A stretch of 64,000 nt of DNA from Marinobacter sp. JH2 (GCF_004353225.1 NZ_CP037934.1:124001-188000); one strand, 5' to 3'; shown: positions 34,486 through 42,684, numbered from the stretch's first letter. Numbers and translations: made by a program. Notes: a model not told the origin generated them from the sequence alone.

Positions 34486-34788
34486 ATGAAATTCCTAATC
34501 CTCGCCATCTTCGCCGCCATCACCGCCTTCCTAATCTGGCGCAGCAAACAAAACACTGATCCCACCGAGCAAGCCTGCGCCATCGAAATCGGCAACCTAC
34601 TCAAAGCCAACCCTGATGCTTCGCCGCAAGCCATTGCCGATATCTTCATGCAGCACGGCATTGATCCTTCCCGCTGCCAGAACGTGGGCGCAATGGTCAT
34701 GCCGCAGTTACGTAAGCATGGCCTAAAACCGGAAGATGCTCGCATTGTGATGGGGCAGGTGAGGGCGGCTTATCCTCTTGTTCGCTAG
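34486..34788 (+). CDS. Small hypothetical protein with N-terminal membrane anchor
   Basis: 100 residues. One hydrophobic helix at about 2-18 (FLILAIFAAITAFLIW), then a helical soluble part with two Cys (EQACAIEIG, PSRCQNVG) and ASPQAIADIFMQHGIDPSR. Not recognised as a family. GC-rich codons resemble the chromosome, so it marks the return from the accessory region. Confidence 0.65.
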   Translation: MKFLILAIFAAITAFLIWRSKQNTDPTEQACAIEIGNLLKANPDASPQAIADIFMQHGIDPSRCQNVGAMVMPQLRKHGLKPEDARIVMGQVRAAYPLVR

Positions 34789-34805
34789 GCCGTTGTTTAC
34801 GCCAG

Positions 34806-35303
34806 TTAGGATGTGAGTAAAGCCTGCACCTCGTCGCCCAGTGCCATCTCGCCCCCTTCAACCACTCGCGCGGTAATCCCGCCGTGCCCGCGCATGGCGT
34901 TATAGCCACCGGGCCCAAGCATTGTTTCCATTTTGCTGCAGGGGTGGCATTGGCCGGTGTATTCCAGCACCACGCTGCCAATTCGAAACGTTTTGCCTTT
35001 CAGCGCCAACAGGTTCAGGCCAGAGACGACGATGTTGCGCCGGAACACCTCGGGTTCTATGGCTTCTCGCTGTAGGAAAGAGCCAATGGTGTGAAGGTGC
35101 TCTTGCTGAATCAGGGTGACTTGGCGTTTGCTGGTTTCGCGCCCTGCGAATCGGTCGCCTTCCAGGCCCGTGCCCGGGGTGATCGCCACGCGCTCGATTG
35201 CCTGCATGGGCTCTCCACGTGCGGGGCGGATGCCAATCCATTCTACGCGTCCGTGCTGGGGTAGAGTGTCTAGCAGGGTTTGGAGTGCGGTTGGTTCAGG
35301 CAT
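34806..35303 (-). CDS. MOSC-domain protein
   Basis: 165 residues, a stand-alone MOSC domain: IRPARGEPMQAIERVAITPG, LEGDRFAG, RQVTLIQQEHL, RRNIVVSGLNLLALKGK, GQCHPCSKME with the conserved Cys of this superfamily, and GHGGITARVV. MOSC domains carry sulfur or bind molybdenum cofactor; stand-alone members (YiiM-like) often detoxify N-hydroxylated compounds. The start is the ATG at 35303, eight bases inside the end of the upstream deoxyribosyltransferase gene, so they are coupled. Confidence 0.87.
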   Translation of the reverse strand: MPEPTALQTLLDTLPQHGRVEWIGIRPARGEPMQAIERVAITPGTGLEGDRFAGRETSKRQVTLIQQEHLHTIGSFLQREAIEPEVFRRNIVVSGLNLLALKGKTFRIGSVVLEYTGQCHPCSKMETMLGPGGYNAMRGHGGITARVVEGGEMALGDEVQALLTS

Positions 35304-35841
35304 GAGCCAGTGCTCGCACGCAGTTGCGGAACAGCTCCGCCGAGAAAAACTGGTGCTCCCCCGGCTGTTCTGCCACCAATAGCTGGCCACCGGACTCCCT
35401 GATTCCACCTTCGATCATCAGGTTATCGCTCATTTCGAAGTCTTCAATGGCGTGGCCATGTTCGTCCTGGTCGGCAGCTCCGGCGCGGTCGCGATAGTTC
35501 CGGCTGTCCAGAGTAAACCCGAAAGCGGGTTTGCCCTGGCCAATCATGTAGCCGACTTCAAACACGGTGCCCGGGTCTGCGCTGATGCCCCGGAAAGGCG
35601 TGAGGTTGGCAATGATGGCGTCGCAACTGTCCATCAGTTCGCGGTTGGCCTGATAGATTCGGTGGCCGCGTTCGGGTTTGGCTTCGTGATCTGAAAACGT
35701 GAGGGCGGTATCCAGTGGATCTACGCCTTCATACCCGGCTTCCTGAAGTATGCGCTTTTTCTCGGCCACGATGGCTTTGTGTTCTTCGGCGGGGAAGAAC
35801 ACCTCGGGGCCGGCGAGGTAGATGCGTTTTGGTGATGTCAT
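35296..35841 (-). CDS. Nucleoside 2-deoxyribosyltransferase family protein
   Basis: 181 residues. Landmarks: IYLAGPEVFFPAEE at the N-terminus, ANRELMDSCDAIIANLTPFR and GTVFEVGYMIGQGKPAFGFT with the candidate catalytic Glu, and a C-terminal NLMIEGGI carrying the Asn of the active site. The family transfers 2-deoxyribose between bases or hydrolyses deoxynucleoside monophosphates, which would be nucleotide salvage or pool cleaning. It is translationally coupled to the MOSC gene. Confidence 0.87.
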   Translation of the reverse strand: MTSPKRIYLAGPEVFFPAEEHKAIVAEKKRILQEAGYEGVDPLDTALTFSDHEAKPERGHRIYQANRELMDSCDAIIANLTPFRGISADPGTVFEVGYMIGQGKPAFGFTLDSRNYRDRAGAADQDEHGHAIEDFEMSDNLMIEGGIRESGGQLLVAEQPGEHQFFSAELFRNCVRALAHA

Positions 35842-35964
35842 GTGACCCTCGGCTTTTAATTCAATTGATGAGCCAGTTTACGTGGCCAGTGCTGCTTTGT
35901 GGATAGGGCCGTAATTCGCCGCTGTGGGTAGGCCTTTATTTTTATCTGGCCGTGCATCGTCTAT

Positions 35965-36067
35965 TTTTGCATCAACTTTCCCGAGCCCTTGTGGTACGTG
36001 GCTTATGAATGGTTAACCCTAGGTTCCCAACACAGTTATCCACAGCTTTTGTGAGTAAAGTTCGTGG
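35965..36067 (+). repeat. Dispersed ~104-bp repeat, copy A, with DnaA box
   Basis: First of three copies, all in the same direction (others at 38319 and 41136). The conserved core runs TTAACCCTAGGTTCCCAACA, then a perfect DnaA box TTATCCACA (36036-36044), then AGC and GTGAGTAA. Copy A and copy B agree at almost every position across the last 57 bases. It lies just upstream of a small exported protein gene. Confidence 0.88.
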
Positions 36068-36140
36068 TTGTTGGGGGCCGGAAGCCCGTTTGGGCTTGGT
36101 CGTCTATACTCATCAAGGGCGTGTGAATAAAGGGGGAACT

Positions 36141-36386
36141 ATGATGCGTTATCTTACGGTTCTGTTATTCACGGTGTTTTTTGCAAGCAGTGTTTTCGCC
36201 AGCCATTGTCCTACGCTGGTGCACAAGATTGATGAACAAATGAAGATGGTTCAACTGGACAGTGCAACGGAAACCCGGATCAAGCAACTTCGGGATGAGG
36301 GTGAATCGTTGCATAAACAGGGTAAGCACGGTGAGTCTGTAAAGGTGCTTAACAAAGCGCTCGATGAGCTGGACGCTGCGATGTAA
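36141..36386 (+). CDS. Small exported protein of unknown function
   Basis: 81 residues: signal peptide (about 1-20, cleavage near VFA-SH), then a helical charged part (MKMVQLDSATETRIKQLRDE, KVLNKALDELDAAM). One Cys near the mature N-terminus. AGGGGGAA lies just before the ATG at 36141. The open frame extends upstream into the repeat, but that is not credible as a start. Likely periplasmic; similar small proteins accompany stress functions, but no role can be assigned. Confidence 0.72.
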   Translation: MMRYLTVLLFTVFFASSVFASHCPTLVHKIDEQMKMVQLDSATETRIKQLRDEGESLHKQGKHGESVKVLNKALDELDAAM

Positions 36387-36545
36387 CTATTCCAGTACGC
36401 TTGGCCAGTTCGCGTCCGCCTGCTGAATGAGCCTTTCGGGGTCTGCCAGTCTTTTGTTTTGAATTGTCTGGTTGTAGTTCAGGAGCAGGCGGTCGTCCCT
36501 GTTGCCTACACGTAACGGGTCCGCAGCTTATCGCGTTGCTTGATT
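36387..36545 (-). pseudogene. 3' fragment of a YHS-domain gene
   Basis: Read on the minus strand it encodes NRDDRLLLNYNQTIQNKR and LIQQADANWPSVLE before a stop, closely matching the last ~45 residues of the intact YHS-domain protein at 40532 (IRNDRLYLNYSQSIQDRW; FIQQANANWPGVLE). An in-frame stop occurs where the intact gene reads YLAK, and no 5' part is present. It is a broken paralogue. Confidence 0.8.
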
Positions 36546-36600
36546 TCTCTTCTTATGCCCTGATTATTCCTACAACTCACCCATCAGAGGCAGATGCATT

Positions 36601-37041
36601 ATGACTGACGTTCGACACCTGGTGTGTCCCCATTGCCACAAAGTAAACCGTGTACCGGCCGAGAAGCTGTCAGCCGGCGGCAATTGTGGCGCCTGCAAGC
36701 AACCCCTGTGGCCAGATCAAGTTCTGGAGTTAACGGAACAGAGCTTTGCTGCACACACGAAACGAAGTGATGTGCCCGTGCTGGTGGACTTCTGGGCCAG
36801 TTGGTGTGGCCCGTGTAAAGCGATGGCTCCCCAGTTCGAGCTGGCCGCGAAAGACTGGAACGGCAAAGTGCGCTTTGCCAAGCTGAACACCGAACAAGCG
36901 CCTGGGCCGGCCGGTCAGTTTGCGATTCGCAGCATACCCACCATGATCCTGTTTCAGAACGGCCGGGAAGTCGCCCGCCAGAGTGGTGCCATGAATCAGG
37001 CGCAGATTAACCAGTGGCTGCAATCGCAAGGTATCCGTTAA
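36601..37041 (+). CDS. trxC: Thioredoxin TrxC (thioredoxin 2)
   Basis: 146 residues. An N-terminal zinc-binding segment with CPHC and CGAC pairs (about 9-12 and 29-32) precedes a thioredoxin domain with the active site WASWCGPCKAMAP (Cys about 69 and 72) and cis-Pro loop RSIPTMILF. TrxC is the cytoplasmic, oxidative-stress-related thioredoxin reduced by thioredoxin reductase. Monocistronic. Confidence 0.95.
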   Translation: MTDVRHLVCPHCHKVNRVPAEKLSAGGNCGACKQPLWPDQVLELTEQSFAAHTKRSDVPVLVDFWASWCGPCKAMAPQFELAAKDWNGKVRFAKLNTEQAPGPAGQFAIRSIPTMILFQNGREVARQSGAMNQAQINQWLQSQGIR

Positions 37042-37210
37042 GCGTTTGTAACCTTATGAAATATAAATAAAAGGTAAAGACGAGCGCTCGTGTGTTTCTG
37101 ATAGTCTCGAATGGTTCAAAACTGCCAAGTGCCTGATGGCGCGATGGGGACATGCTCTCCAGCCCGTCATATCGGGCAGGTCAGACCACCTGAACCAGGG
37201 GATTTACATC

Positions 37211-37537
37211 ATGAACATGAAATCACTGCTCGTATTTTTGTCTCTGAGTGCTGCCTCATTGGGAGCCGTTGCCGATGACACCGCCGATGCCGCGCTGGGT
37301 GGCGGTATTGGAGGAGCAATTGGGGCTGCCATCGGCAACGAGGTAAGTGGCAGAGATGGCGCTATTCTCGGCGGAGCCGTGGGTGCGGCAACGGGAGCAG
37401 CCATTACCACCAAAGACCACAGAGAACACGATCGTGATTATGATCGCCGTCGTTATGACTATGACGATCGCGGGTCTCACCCGAAGTCTCGTGGCCATTT
37501 CTGCCCACCTGGCCAGGCGAAGAAGGGCAACTGCTGA
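37211..37537 (+). CDS. Glycine-zipper exported protein
   Basis: 108 residues: signal peptide (about 1-21, AVA-DD), a glycine-zipper block (GGGIGGAIGAAIGNEVSGRD and GGAVGAATGAAI, about 30-65) and a Tyr/Asp/Arg-rich tail (DYDRRRYDYDDRG) ending in two Cys. Glycine zippers pack in membranes, so an outer-membrane or periplasmic association is likely. The start is ATG 37211 with AGGGGA before it; an in-frame upstream start has no support. Confidence 0.8.
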   Translation: MNMKSLLVFLSLSAASLGAVADDTADAALGGGIGGAIGAAIGNEVSGRDGAILGGAVGAATGAAITTKDHREHDRDYDRRRYDYDDRGSHPKSRGHFCPPGQAKKGNC

Positions 37538-37592
37538 AACGCGAACAGCCCGCTATTTGTGAGTAAATAAAGAGCCGATATTGAATCCGCTG

Positions 37593-37949
37593 TCATTGAG
37601 GTGTGGCCGCTTCTCTAATCTGCGTTTCCGGATCCATTCTCTCATGCAGGATTCGGAGGATAATGACTGAGTTGCCGCTACCTTTGACATCAAACCTAAG
37701 ATACAAATGATGTGGGGACCGCTTTCCTTTTCTTGCTAGCGGGTAGGTCAGTAGGTGAGGTTGAATGTCATCCCTATCCTTAAGTAGCGGAGCGTTTAAG
37801 CCGTTGGCTTCAAGTTCTTGCAACGCATTCTGTATCTGCTTGGTATAGCGACGAAGATGCAGGTTGCCAAACTGGCTGAGGGTTTCTTCCAGAATGCTGT
37901 CAAGATCATCGAGTGCTGTGTCTGTGAGGATAACCTTCCATGGTTCCAT
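37593..37949 (-). CDS. parE: ParE/RelE-superfamily toxin
   Basis: 118 residues. VILTDTALDDLDSILEETL at the N-terminus and GNSVIILRILHERMD at the C-terminus match the ParE fold, in which the protein inhibits DNA gyrase; RelE-type RNase catalytic residues are not evident. Five bases after the antitoxin gene, the normal antitoxin-first order. All parts are intact. Confidence 0.85.
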   Translation of the reverse strand: MEPWKVILTDTALDDLDSILEETLSQFGNLHLRRYTKQIQNALQELEANGLNAPLLKDRDDIQPHLLTYPLARKGKRSPHHLYLRFDVKGSGNSVIILRILHERMDPETQIREAATPQ

Positions 37950-37954
37950 CGTGC

Positions 37955-38242
37955 TTAGGTGCCCATTTTCTTTTTGACGATATGCTCAGCTCTGTCTGCG
38001 AGATAATTGGCAAATTCATCGCCAGTAAACTGGCGGGTTTTACCGGATTCTACATCTCGCTCGCCTTGAGTGATGGCTTCCCGTAATTCGTTCATTTTGG
38101 AGAGATAGGCGGATTCCGCTTCTTCCACCATTCGAAGGCCTGTTCGCAGAACTTCGCTAGCATTTTGATATCGACCGGATTCAACCAGTCGTTCTACCAC
38201 TTCTGATTGGTGATTGGTCAGGACAACATTTCTCGTAGCCAT
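37955..38242 (-). CDS. parD: ParD-type ribbon-helix-helix antitoxin
   Basis: 95 residues. RNVVLTNHQSEVVERLVESG (about 4-23) and YQNASEVLRTGLRMVEE (about 24-40) are the ribbon-helix-helix DNA-binding part; the C-terminal half is the toxin-neutralising tail. The start is ATG 38242, with AAGGA upstream; the longer frame to 38284 runs into the operator. It should bind the palindrome at 38269-38283 and repress the operon together with the toxin. Confidence 0.87.
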   Translation of the reverse strand: MATRNVVLTNHQSEVVERLVESGRYQNASEVLRTGLRMVEEAESAYLSKMNELREAITQGERDVESGKTRQFTGDEFANYLADRAEHIVKKKMGT

Positions 38243-38268
38243 GGCAGTGATCCTTTTAAAGGCTTTGC

Positions 38269-38283
38269 TGGCATAATATGCCA
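38269..38283. promoter_or_regulatory. Palindromic operator of the parDE operon
   Basis: TGGCATAATATGCCA, a perfect palindrome 27 bases before the parD start. Its centre could also act as a -10 element (TATTAT on the minus strand). Position and symmetry fit autoregulation by a ParD dimer. Confidence 0.7.
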
Positions 38284-38318
38284 ATGAGTTAGCCTAGGCA
38301 ATTGAGTGGCATTGTCGG

Positions 38319-38422
38319 TTTTAGCATCAATTTTCCGGAGCCATTGTGCCGCGGGGCTTTCGCGTGGTTAACCCTAGGTTCCCAACACAGTTATCCACAG
38401 CTTTTGTGTGTAAAATTCGTGG
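38319..38422 (+). repeat. Dispersed ~104-bp repeat, copy B, with DnaA box
   Basis: Same element as at 35965 and 41136. Perfect DnaA box TTATCCACA at 38391-38399. It lies between parDE and the PAAR effector gene; the 38243-38574 stretch contains only this repeat, the parD operator and about 150 bases before the effector with no recognisable signal. Confidence 0.88.
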
Positions 38423-38574
38423 CAGCGTCGGTGTATTGAGGTCACATTATTGTAATCGAGTGTCCCGTTCGTATTGGGAATTCATAGGGCTTTGTTTACC
38501 ATGTCTTGCTCGGTTGCCAGTGACGGCGACGTAAGCAAATCTGAATGACTCTTCAAGGACAGAAGGAACCGGGA

Positions 38575-40044
38575 ATGAGCAAGCAAGTTGTATTGTTAGG
38601 TGATCTGGGATCAGACCACCAAGGGTTTCCACCCACGCCGGTGATTGCCGGTTCCCCAGATGTCTTGATTGATGGCAAACCTGCCGCCCGTGTTGGTGAC
38701 CCTCTCGCACCGCATTCCAAACCGAAACACCCGCCCCATCCACGTGCTATTGCTGCAGGTTCAGCAACTGTGCTTATTAATGGCATTCCTGCTGCGGTAA
38801 CTGGTGGTGCAATCTCTTGTGGTGGTGTCACCATCGGCAGTGGCAGTGTCGTTATTGGTGACACCCATTCACCTGCGCCGACAAAGGCTGCCTCGCAGGC
38901 TGCATCTCCTGCTAGTAACTCTGACAGTGCTATCTCTCAATCACCAAAGGCCAATGGTTCGGGGAGTGGCGTGGGTAATCCTGTAGCAGGCGGGCCGGTG
39001 GCATCCAGTGTGAAGGGGACAACCCAGGCTTCCACTCCCACTAATATTCAGCCCAAGCCTGAGATAGAGCCTGGCTTCCATGTCGTGCAGACGCCCGTAA
39101 GCAAAACAGAGTTGTTAAGCGCCTTGTATGGTGATGCTTCAGCAAAACCGAACAGTTTTGACTGGCTGAATCCGGATCTTGGTGCGCAGGTGCTGCCCGG
39201 TGAGATGATTGTTTTGGGCGACCCTGAGGGCACGGAATGCACTCAAAAAGAAGCCGAGTTGATGGAGGCGGCTGCGCGGGTAAACGCTCAGGTAAGGTCG
39301 CTGGAGCCGGACGAGGCGGAGTTTCTCGTTAAGTATTACGACTTGTTGGAGGCCATGACCTCAACCGGTTCGGCAGGACTGGGTGCGGGCGCGGTGATGG
39401 TGTCCAAACAACTGGGCAATATTGAGAATACGTTGAAGAACATTGAAGTGCTCCATCAAGAAAGTTACCGAAAACATGGTCACCTTAACCATCCGGAATT
39501 CTTCGAAAAACGGCGGGCACTCTTCAAAGAGTTGGATTTTGCGTTGGGAAGCGTGGCCCGAAAGGGTATGTCGCTGGATGACGATGCCAAGTTGAAGCGA
39601 TCGCTGGGGTTGTCGTCGAAAAGTATTGTGAATAGCTGGAAGTCGGCTGGGATTGGTGACATACCCGGCTACGCAACAAATTATGAGCGGGTGGTGGCGG
39701 GAGCGAAGTATGCAAAGGGTGTTGGCTATCTCGCAATTGGGCTCGATGTTGCTGCCTCGGGAGTGAAAATTCATGCGGCATGTACAACAGGGCAAGCGTC
39801 TGAATGCAGGCGCGTTAAGTACGTTGAAGGTGGGCGCCTATCTGGCTCTATCGTGGGGGGCAGCGCCGGTGCATTTGCTGGAACGTTGGTTTGTGGGGTC
39901 ATGGGACTTGCGACAGCGGGCCCGGGTGGAATCGCATGCGGCATCATAATGGCTGGTGTTGGTGGTTTCGCAGGGGGAGCAGCAGTTGGAGGCATCGGCG
40001 AAGATATCGGTGAAGTAGTCTACGAGGTAACGATTGATGAGTGA
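38575..40044 (+). CDS. PAAR-domain protein, putative type VI effector with membrane-active C-terminus
   Basis: 489 residues. PAAR domain about 1-97 (SPDVLIDGKPAARVGDPLAP, SATVLINGIPAAVTGG, VVIGDTHS), a Ser/Ala/Pro linker to about 165, a LysM-like segment about 167-215 (GFHVVQTPVSKTELLSALYG ... LPGEMIVLGD), a helical region, and a C-terminal 110 residues dominated by Gly/Ala hydrophobic helices (GSAGAFAGTLVCGVMGLATA, MAGVGGFAGGAAVGG). The PAAR tip would load it on the VgrG spike, and the C-terminus resembles pore-forming toxins. Start ATG 38575 preferred over 38545. No other type VI gene is in the window. Confidence 0.8.
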   Translation: MSKQVVLLGDLGSDHQGFPPTPVIAGSPDVLIDGKPAARVGDPLAPHSKPKHPPHPRAIAAGSATVLINGIPAAVTGGAISCGGVTIGSGSVVIGDTHSPAPTKAASQAASPASNSDSAISQSPKANGSGSGVGNPVAGGPVASSVKGTTQASTPTNIQPKPEIEPGFHVVQTPVSKTELLSALYGDASAKPNSFDWLNPDLGAQVLPGEMIVLGDPEGTECTQKEAELMEAAARVNAQVRSLEPDEAEFLVKYYDLLEAMTSTGSAGLGAGAVMVSKQLGNIENTLKNIEVLHQESYRKHGHLNHPEFFEKRRALFKELDFALGSVARKGMSLDDDAKLKRSLGLSSKSIVNSWKSAGIGDIPGYATNYERVVAGAKYAKGVGYLAIGLDVAASGVKIHAACTTGQASECRRVKYVEGGRLSGSIVGGSAGAFAGTLVCGVMGLATAGPGGIACGIIMAGVGGFAGGAAVGGIGEDIGEVVYEVTIDE

Positions 40045-40420
40045 CACTTTACAGATAACCGCTGCATTCATCGGTGCTGGCGCGCTTGCTTTGGGATCGG
40101 GTTCACTATGCATAATGCTTACCTTGGCATTCTCTCGAGTGTCGACAATCGAGGAAAGAATTTCACGCCCGGGCACATCTGCACTGGAATACAGGAAAAT
40201 CTGGGGTAATGACCCTTTGGGCCGACTAATGAGAAGCAGCTATGTGTTTACGTTTCTCGTTCTGCGCTCAGCACCGTCAAGCCGGCTCAATCGGTCAGCC
40301 GCGAAAATTGGTGATGTCTCCACTCAATTGCCTTTGCGACTGATTTTGTGGGCGATAGTGCCAACAGTTCTTTTGTATGGGTGCGTTGCAGCGCTGTTAA
40401 TCGTAGGCCTGCTTTTGTGA
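40037..40420 (+). CDS. Putative membrane immunity protein of the PAAR effector
   Basis: 127 residues, starting eight bases inside the end of the effector gene. Two hydrophobic regions: about 8-34 (AAFIGAGALALGSGSLCIML) and about 100-127 (LILWAIVPTVLLYGCVAALL), with a basic loop between them. An inner-membrane protein directly after a pore-forming effector is the usual form of its immunity partner. No homologue recognised; call is from context and topology. Confidence 0.62.
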   Translation: MSDTLQITAAFIGAGALALGSGSLCIMLTLAFSRVSTIEERISRPGTSALEYRKIWGNDPLGRLMRSSYVFTFLVLRSAPSSRLNRSAAKIGDVSTQLPLRLILWAIVPTVLLYGCVAALLIVGLLL

Positions 40421-40531
40421 GTAGGGTGCCTGGTAATGCCGGTGAATCCTTTAGTCAGCACTGAGCAGAATCTGCTTTTCTTGTCAGATTGGTACCTCGA
40501 AGCATTTGATTAGCTGAACGCTTCGATGGAA

Positions 40532-40975
40532 CTATTCCAGAACGCCTGGCCAGTTCGCGTTCGCCTGCTGAATGAACCCATCGGGGTTCTTCAGCCATCG
40601 GTCCTGAATAGATTGGCTGTAGTTTAGGTACAGGCGGTCGTTCCGGATGGTCCAGTGTTGTGGATCACCTTTAGCAAGGTAGCCCTGGGCGACCGCCCAG
40701 GCACAATAACCTCCATAAACGGGTGCAAAGCGTTCCGGGTTGGCCTCAAAAAGTGCCAGGTTTTCTGCGTTCGCGAAGCGCCAGGTCGCACCCTGAAACA
40801 CACTGGTGTAGTCGCTCGAACCTTTTGTGGCTCGTCCCGCTGCGAAGTAGCTCACCGTGTCGTAGCCGCCTGCTCCTGTATTGCTCAGCAAGCCCGTGTA
40901 AACGGCGGGTTCGGCCGCCAATGCGCCGGTGGCCATACAGAGAGCGAAGGTGAAGAATGCCAGTCGTTTGCTCAT
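40532..40975 (-). CDS. Exported YHS-domain protein
   Basis: 147 residues with a signal peptide (about 1-20, ALA-AE). The core has GYDTVSYFAAGRATKGSSDY and ATWRFANAENLALFEANPER with FAPVYGGYCAWAVAQGY, the YHS-type fold often seen in periplasmic proteins of metal or redox stress. Mature protein has one Cys. A truncated paralogue lies at 36387-36545. Repeat copy C is upstream. Confidence 0.87.
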   Translation of the reverse strand: MSKRLAFFTFALCMATGALAAEPAVYTGLLSNTGAGGYDTVSYFAAGRATKGSSDYTSVFQGATWRFANAENLALFEANPERFAPVYGGYCAWAVAQGYLAKGDPQHWTIRNDRLYLNYSQSIQDRWLKNPDGFIQQANANWPGVLE

Positions 40976-41135
40976 GTCGGTTTCCTCGAAGGGCGGGAGG
41001 TTTTACTCCAGCGTCACGTTTATCTTCCCGGTTGTTCGATTTGACCGGAAGCGGCTTGGCATGTTCCCGATCTTGGCCATACTGCCCCTGCTGAGACGGA
41101 TTCTCTATATCCATATAGCCGTCACATATAGGCCA

Positions 41136-41239
41136 TTTTTGCATCAAATCTCCCGAAGCCTTGCGCCACAAGGCTTGTGCCGGTTTAACCCTAGGTTCCC
41201 AACAATGTTATCCACAGCATCTGTGAGTAACGTACGTGG
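41136..41239 (+). repeat. Dispersed ~104-bp repeat, copy C, with DnaA box
   Basis: More diverged than copies A and B but keeps TTAACCCTAGGTTCCCAACA and the perfect DnaA box TTATCCACA (41208-41216). The left half contains AAGCCTTG-N5-CAAGGCTT, a perfect hairpin here; A and B keep only the outer AGCC / GGCT arms. Confidence 0.85.
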
Positions 41240-41338
41240 GAATACCGGTTTACCCATAGTCAGTTGCTGACGAGAATCCTCCGCCTTACGTATTTAATCG
41301 CTTGCTCATTAACGGGCCAGGGTTTAACGGGAGCCCCT

Positions 41339-42619
41339 ATGAAAGCTGTATTGGATGTTTATCTGAATTCTTCGCTGGTGCTGCGCATTGGTATCGCGCT
41401 GGTTCTAGGTTTGGTGGTTGGCCTTGTCGGCGGGCCGGTGGTGGCCGAATGGTTGAACCCGTTCGGGGAACTGCTGCTGAAGCTCTTGAAGTTTCTGATC
41501 GTGCCGATTGTGCTGTTTACCCTGATGGTGGGCATCAACCAAGCCAACCTTTCCAGTATGGGGCGTGTCGGCCGGAAGCTGCTGGGTTTCTATGTGCTGA
41601 CTTCGGCGCTGGCCATTGCGGTGGGGCTGACGGTGGCTTCCTTCTTCGAACCCGGTATTGGTCTGGAATTATCGTCGTCGGCCACCGTCGAGGTGCCGGA
41701 GAACCCGGGCTTTGTTCAGGTACTGTTGAACATTGTGCCCGCCAATATTGTAGAGGCCTTTGCCAAGCCGAACCTGCTGGGGATTATTTTTACCGCAATT
41801 GTGTTTGGTGTGGCGCTGCTGAAGCTGCGCGAGTCTGAAGCTCACAGTGAAGCTGCAGATAAAGTGTATGACGTGGTGTCTGGCCTGAACGATGTCACCA
41901 TGAAAGTGATGTCTGGGGTTCTTCAATACGTGCCGATTGGCGTGTTTGCGATTGTTGCCAGTACCGCCGGTGAGCAGGGTGTGGCCACGATATTGGCGCT
42001 TGGCGATATGGTCATGGTGCTGTACATCGCTCTGGCGGTTCAGCTCCTGCTCTACGGGGTTTTGATGCGCCTGAATGGCGTGAACCTGGCGGGCTTCATT
42101 CGTGAGGCTAGGGCGCCGGTGGCCACCGCCTTTGCCACCCAGAGCAGTTCCGGGACGCTGCCTCTGACTCTGAACGCCGCTAGCCGTATGGGGATTCCCC
42201 AGCGCATCTACGGTTTCAGCTTGCCGCTGGGGGCCACCATCAACATGGACGGCGCGGCTATCCGCATTGCCATTTCCGCTGTTTTCGCGGCCAATGTGGT
42301 GGGCGTGCCGTTGGACTTTGTCACCATGCTGGAAATTGTGCTGATCGGCACTCTGGCTTCGATAGGTACTGCCGGTGTGCCGGGTGCCGGTATCGTCATG
42401 ATTGCAACGGTGTTCGCACAGGTGGGGCTGCCGATTGAAACCGTGGCCTTACTGGTATCGATTGATGCACTCGTGGGAATGGGCGCCACCGCCATGAATG
42501 TCACCGGAGATCTGGTGGTTACCTCAGTGATTGGCCGTTCTGAGGAGAAGTATGAGTCGGTGCAGGAAAGCCCGGTGGAATCGGAGAATCAACTATCCTA
42601 CGACCACAGCCGGGGGTAG
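41339..42619 (+). CDS. Dicarboxylate/amino acid:cation symporter (DAACS family)
   Basis: 426-residue inner-membrane protein with eight helices and two re-entrant loops. Landmarks: ATAFATQSSSGTLPLTLNAA (first hairpin, Ser-rich) and GATINMDGAAIRIAI (the NMDG motif for Na+ binding), then TAGVPGAGIVMIATVF. It takes up C4-dicarboxylates, glutamate or aspartate with Na+ or H+. Start is ATG 41339; the longer frame to 41264 is not conserved in type. Confidence 0.92.
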   Translation: MKAVLDVYLNSSLVLRIGIALVLGLVVGLVGGPVVAEWLNPFGELLLKLLKFLIVPIVLFTLMVGINQANLSSMGRVGRKLLGFYVLTSALAIAVGLTVASFFEPGIGLELSSSATVEVPENPGFVQVLLNIVPANIVEAFAKPNLLGIIFTAIVFGVALLKLRESEAHSEAADKVYDVVSGLNDVTMKVMSGVLQYVPIGVFAIVASTAGEQGVATILALGDMVMVLYIALAVQLLLYGVLMRLNGVNLAGFIREARAPVATAFATQSSSGTLPLTLNAASRMGIPQRIYGFSLPLGATINMDGAAIRIAISAVFAANVVGVPLDFVTMLEIVLIGTLASIGTAGVPGAGIVMIATVFAQVGLPIETVALLVSIDALVGMGATAMNVTGDLVVTSVIGRSEEKYESVQESPVESENQLSYDHSRG

Positions 42620-42644
42620 CCCCGAAACGTGCTTTAGCTCTCTG

Positions 42645-42672
42645 CCGGAAGGGATGATTCCCTTCGCGGTTT
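42645..42672 (+). terminator. Terminator after the symporter gene
   Basis: GAAGGGA-TGAT-TCCCTTC stem-loop, flanked by CCG / CGG that can extend it, then GGTTTTG. Confidence 0.65.
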
Positions 42673-42684
42673 TGAGCAAGTAAT

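Noticed and set aside
36009..36140. Conserved peptide frame (VNPRFPTQLSTAF) in all three repeat copies
   Set aside because: Open in each copy, but without ribosome sites, and base differences do not favour synonymous positions; more likely non-coding DNA.
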